Assembly: GCA_030054245.1 (NCBI GenBank)
Contig: JASGCH010000044.1
Span: forward strand, 1 to 8,808
Direction of reading: 5' to 3'
Origin: Gammaproteobacteria bacterium
GTDB lineage: Bacteria; Pseudomonadota; Gammaproteobacteria; Burkholderiales; Burkholderiaceae_C
Length of the DNA stretch: 8,808 nt
Within the stretch, counting starts at the first letter, position 1. Every line of letters starts with the position of its first letter. The notes under the pieces are model-generated. The model worked only from the letters and a program-made list of their open reading frames with translations, was not told where the DNA came from and made no database searches. Below are positions 6,813 to 8,808 of this stretch, in pieces. Made by a program: the position numbers and the translations under genes.

Positions 6813-8807
6813 TTAAACCGCAGTTCCCATCGACTTAAAAATGATTTCTTTAAGTACTGGACTTAACGGGATGGATTGAAACTTATTTAACACTAATTTT
6901 GCTTGTGAACAAAAGGGTTCTGGCCAAGTGGACCATTTTTCCATAGCTCGAGCAAATCGAGCGGCAAGGGGTGGGTTAATGGTGTCTAAGCTGATGACAT
7001 GATCATACCAGAAATCATAACCATCTGGGTTATGAAAAGCATTGGGGTTGTTCAAACAAAAATTAAACAAAACACTTCGGGCTCGATTGGGATTGCGTAA
7101 ACTAAAGTCAGGTCGTGTGATTAAATTTTTTACCTTTCTCAGAGTACTTCCATTTTGGTCGGGAGCCAGTGCTTGAAAAGCAAACCACTTATCTAGCAAT
7201 AAGGGATTGTTTTTATACCATTGATGCCACAAAGATAAAGCATTTTCAGCTAAGGGGTGGGAGGCTTGTAATAAAGCCATTAAGGCACCTTGTCTGAGCG
7301 TCATATTGGTGGCGTTTTTATAAATTTGAAAAGTTTTTTCAGCCCAATGCCCTTGACCTGAACTGCATAAATAAGACAATGACAGATTCGCCAAAGAACG
7401 CAAGCCCCTTTGGGGGAATCCATGGTGGTAGGGCATGGAGCGAGTATCGCAACGAGCATAAGCTTGTGCCCAAAAAGTTACCAATTGTACCGCCAGTTGA
7501 CGACGCATGGCTTCCCTCAATACATGAATAGCTTTAGGGTTGGCTTGTGGGATGACTTCAGATAGGTATCTTTCACTGGGTAAAGTTAACACCAAATCCT
7601 TATAAGCCGAATCTAGGTCTGGGTGGGTTAGTATATCTTGTAAAGCTTGTACCACGGTATATTCGAGTGGCTCTAGCTCGATTTTGGTTCCCGCCTGTAA
7701 AGCTTCTAAAGCTTGTGGATACTGTTGATGAAATGCTTGGATATACAATCTCTGACTAGCTTCCCAACGATTAAAGGTGTCGGTATCTTTTTGCAACAAA
7801 GTTAACAATTGTTCTTTGGTATAATCATACTCTAGCAGGACGGGGGCACTAAACCCTCTTACCAAAGAGGGTACTGGTTCATTGGTAAGCCCCTTGATTT
7901 CCACAGTATTATGTTCTGTACCTAAGCATACCAACATATCACATTTCTTGGCGGTGGACTCATCGTCGCCTTGACCCACTAAACCCCATTGGATAGGAAT
8001 CAAAAAAGGTAAGTTTTTTTGTTGATGTACGGTATTACTTTGTTTGAGAGTTAAGGTATATACCATCGTTTCAAAATTAAAATGACTGGTTATTTGTACC
8101 TTAGGTGTGCCAGCTTGTGAATACCAGCGTGAAAATATACTGCGTTCTTTACTTAGCAAGGATTCTGGATTGGCATCGGCAATCGCCGCCAAAAAATCAT
8201 CGCAAGTGACCGCTTGCCCATCGTGTCTAGCAAAATACAAAGCCAATCCCTTGGCAAAGCCTTCTTTGCCAACTATGGTTTGCATCATGCGAATCACTTC
8301 CGCTCCTTTTTCGTAAATGGTCGCGGTATAAAAATTATCTATTTCGGCGACCGAATCAGGCCGGACGGGGTGCGCCATAGGACCTGCATCTTCGGCAAAT
8401 TGTATGGTACGGAGTGCTCGTACATCTTCAATGCGCAGTACGCTTTTAGCTGAACTACTGCCGGCTAAGTCTTGGCTAAACTCTTGATCTCTAAATACGG
8501 TCAAGCCCTCTTTAAGAGATAATTGAAACCAATCTTGGCAAGTTACCCGATTCCCCGTCCAATTGTGAAAATATTCATGAGCTACCACACTTTCAATATT
8601 GGCGTAGTCCACATCGGTTGCCGTTGCTGGATCGGCTAAAATATAAGCCGCGTTAAAAATATTTAACCCTTTATTTTCCATAGCTCCCGCATTAAAATCG
8701 CTGACCGCGACGATCATAAAGCGATCTAGGTCTAAGGCTAAATTAAATCGCGCTTCGTCCCATTGAATGCTGGCAATCAGCGAATTCATGGCGTGTTCAG
8801 TTTTTGC
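6813..8807 (-). CDS. pepN: Aminopeptidase N (M1 family), 5' end beyond window
   Basis: PepN is a cytosolic zinc aminopeptidase that removes N-terminal residues in the last steps of peptide breakdown. The window holds the final 664 residues; E. coli PepN is 870, so roughly the first 200, most of the N-terminal beta domain, are missing. The frame is open to the edge, so the first internal ATG (8787-8789) is not the start. Counting from that Met: substrate-anchoring GAMEN (35-39), the zinc site HEYFH (71-75) with Glu72 as catalytic base, the third ligand Glu94 in LKEG exactly 18 residues later, and the catalytic Tyr159 in IYEKGAEV. RWYSQAGTP and FSAPVLLEYDY mark the Ig-like domain, followed by a helical C-terminal domain with NPNRARS. 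All catalytic residues are present. A perfect 8-bp hairpin lies within the coding sequence at 7853-7872. fbp follows 189 bp downstream. Confidence 0.97.
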   Translation of the reverse strand, partial: AKTEHAMNSLIASIQWDEARFNLALDLDRFMIVAVSDFNAGAMENKGLNIFNAAYILADPATATDVDYANIESVVAHEYFHNWTGNRVTCQDWFQLSLKEGLTVFRDQEFSQDLAGSSSAKSVLRIEDVRALRTIQFAEDAGPMAHPVRPDSVAEIDNFYTATIYEKGAEVIRMMQTIVGKEGFAKGLALYFARHDGQAVTCDDFLAAIADANPESLLSKERSIFSRWYSQAGTPKVQITSHFNFETMVYTLTLKQSNTVHQQKNLPFLIPIQWGLVGQGDDESTAKKCDMLVCLGTEHNTVEIKGLTNEPVPSLVRGFSAPVLLEYDYTKEQLLTLLQKDTDTFNRWEASQRLYIQAFHQQYPQALEALQAGTKIELEPLEYTVVQALQDILTHPDLDSAYKDLVLTLPSERYLSEVIPQANPKAIHVLREAMRRQLAVQLVTFWAQAYARCDTRSMPYHHGFPQRGLRSLANLSLSYLCSSGQGHWAEKTFQIYKNATNMTLRQGALMALLQASHPLAENALSLWHQWYKNNPLLLDKWFAFQALAPDQNGSTLRKVKNLITRPDFSLRNPNRARSVLFNFCLNNPNAFHNPDGYDFWYDHVISLDTINPPLAARFARAMEKWSTWPEPFCSQAKLVLNKFQSIPLSPVLKEIIFKSMGTAV
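7853..7872 (-). repeat. Perfect 8-bp inverted repeat inside pepN
   Basis: ACCCTCTT and AAGAGGGT flank a four-base loop, and on the transcript a short TTT follows. It encodes the VPSLVRGF part of PepN, whose protein sequence looks normal for the family (E. coli has a similar VPALLCEF stretch). It is too weak in T residues to be a terminator, and is most likely coincidental or a local mRNA structure. Confidence 0.45.
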
Positions 8808-8808
8808 C

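Noticed and set aside
7853..7872. Internal terminator in pepN
   Set aside because: The 8-bp stem is perfect but only three T residues follow, and the encoded protein sequence is normal for PepN.
8107..8453. Two plus-strand open frames of 69 and 79 residues
   Set aside because: Both are antisense to the catalytic domain of pepN, which is fully explained by PepN homology.

Overview
The window carries four genes, all on the minus strand. Two run off the edges: pepN lacks its 5' end at the right edge and recB lacks its 3' end at the left edge. In order of transcription (right to left) they are pepN (M1-family aminopeptidase N), fbp (class I fructose-1,6-bisphosphatase), recC and recB (two subunits of exonuclease V). 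The plus strand holds no gene I can support. Coding density is high: the gaps are 189 bp (pepN-fbp), 135 bp (fbp-recC) and 61 bp (recC-recB).

The organism is most likely a gammaproteobacterium, or a close relative, with GC in the mid-40s by eye. The support is a RecBCD-type enzyme (not AddAB), a PepN of the E. coli/gammaproteobacterial M1 type, and a proteobacterial class I FBPase resembling those of Xanthomonas-like bacteria. RecC and RecB are divergent from E. coli, so it is probably not an enterobacterium. I cannot name a genus from sequence alone.

Positions 1-2116 encode the N-terminal 705 residues of RecB, with the SF1A helicase motifs intact as far as the edge. Positions 2178-5516 encode full-length RecC (1112 aa). 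The two probably form an operon, and recD would be expected beyond the left edge, but this window cannot show it. The E. coli insertion of ptrA between recC and recB is absent. Positions 5652-6623 encode FBPase, a gluconeogenic enzyme. Positions 6813-8807 encode the catalytic core and C-terminal domains of PepN. Metabolically, fbp and pepN are unrelated to the recombination genes; the shared strand looks like ordinary collinearity with no sign of a joint pathway.

I see no mobile element, CRISPR array, tRNA or rRNA, and no convincing new biological system. The points most worth a second look are: a RecC whose residues at E. coli Chi-contact positions are mostly replaced; a RecB with a much shortened 1B arm; an exact E. 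coli Chi octamer in the recC leader; a hairpin that could occlude the recB ribosome binding site; and a GC-rich, coding-like 29-codon open stretch between the fbp stop and recC, in the same frame as both.
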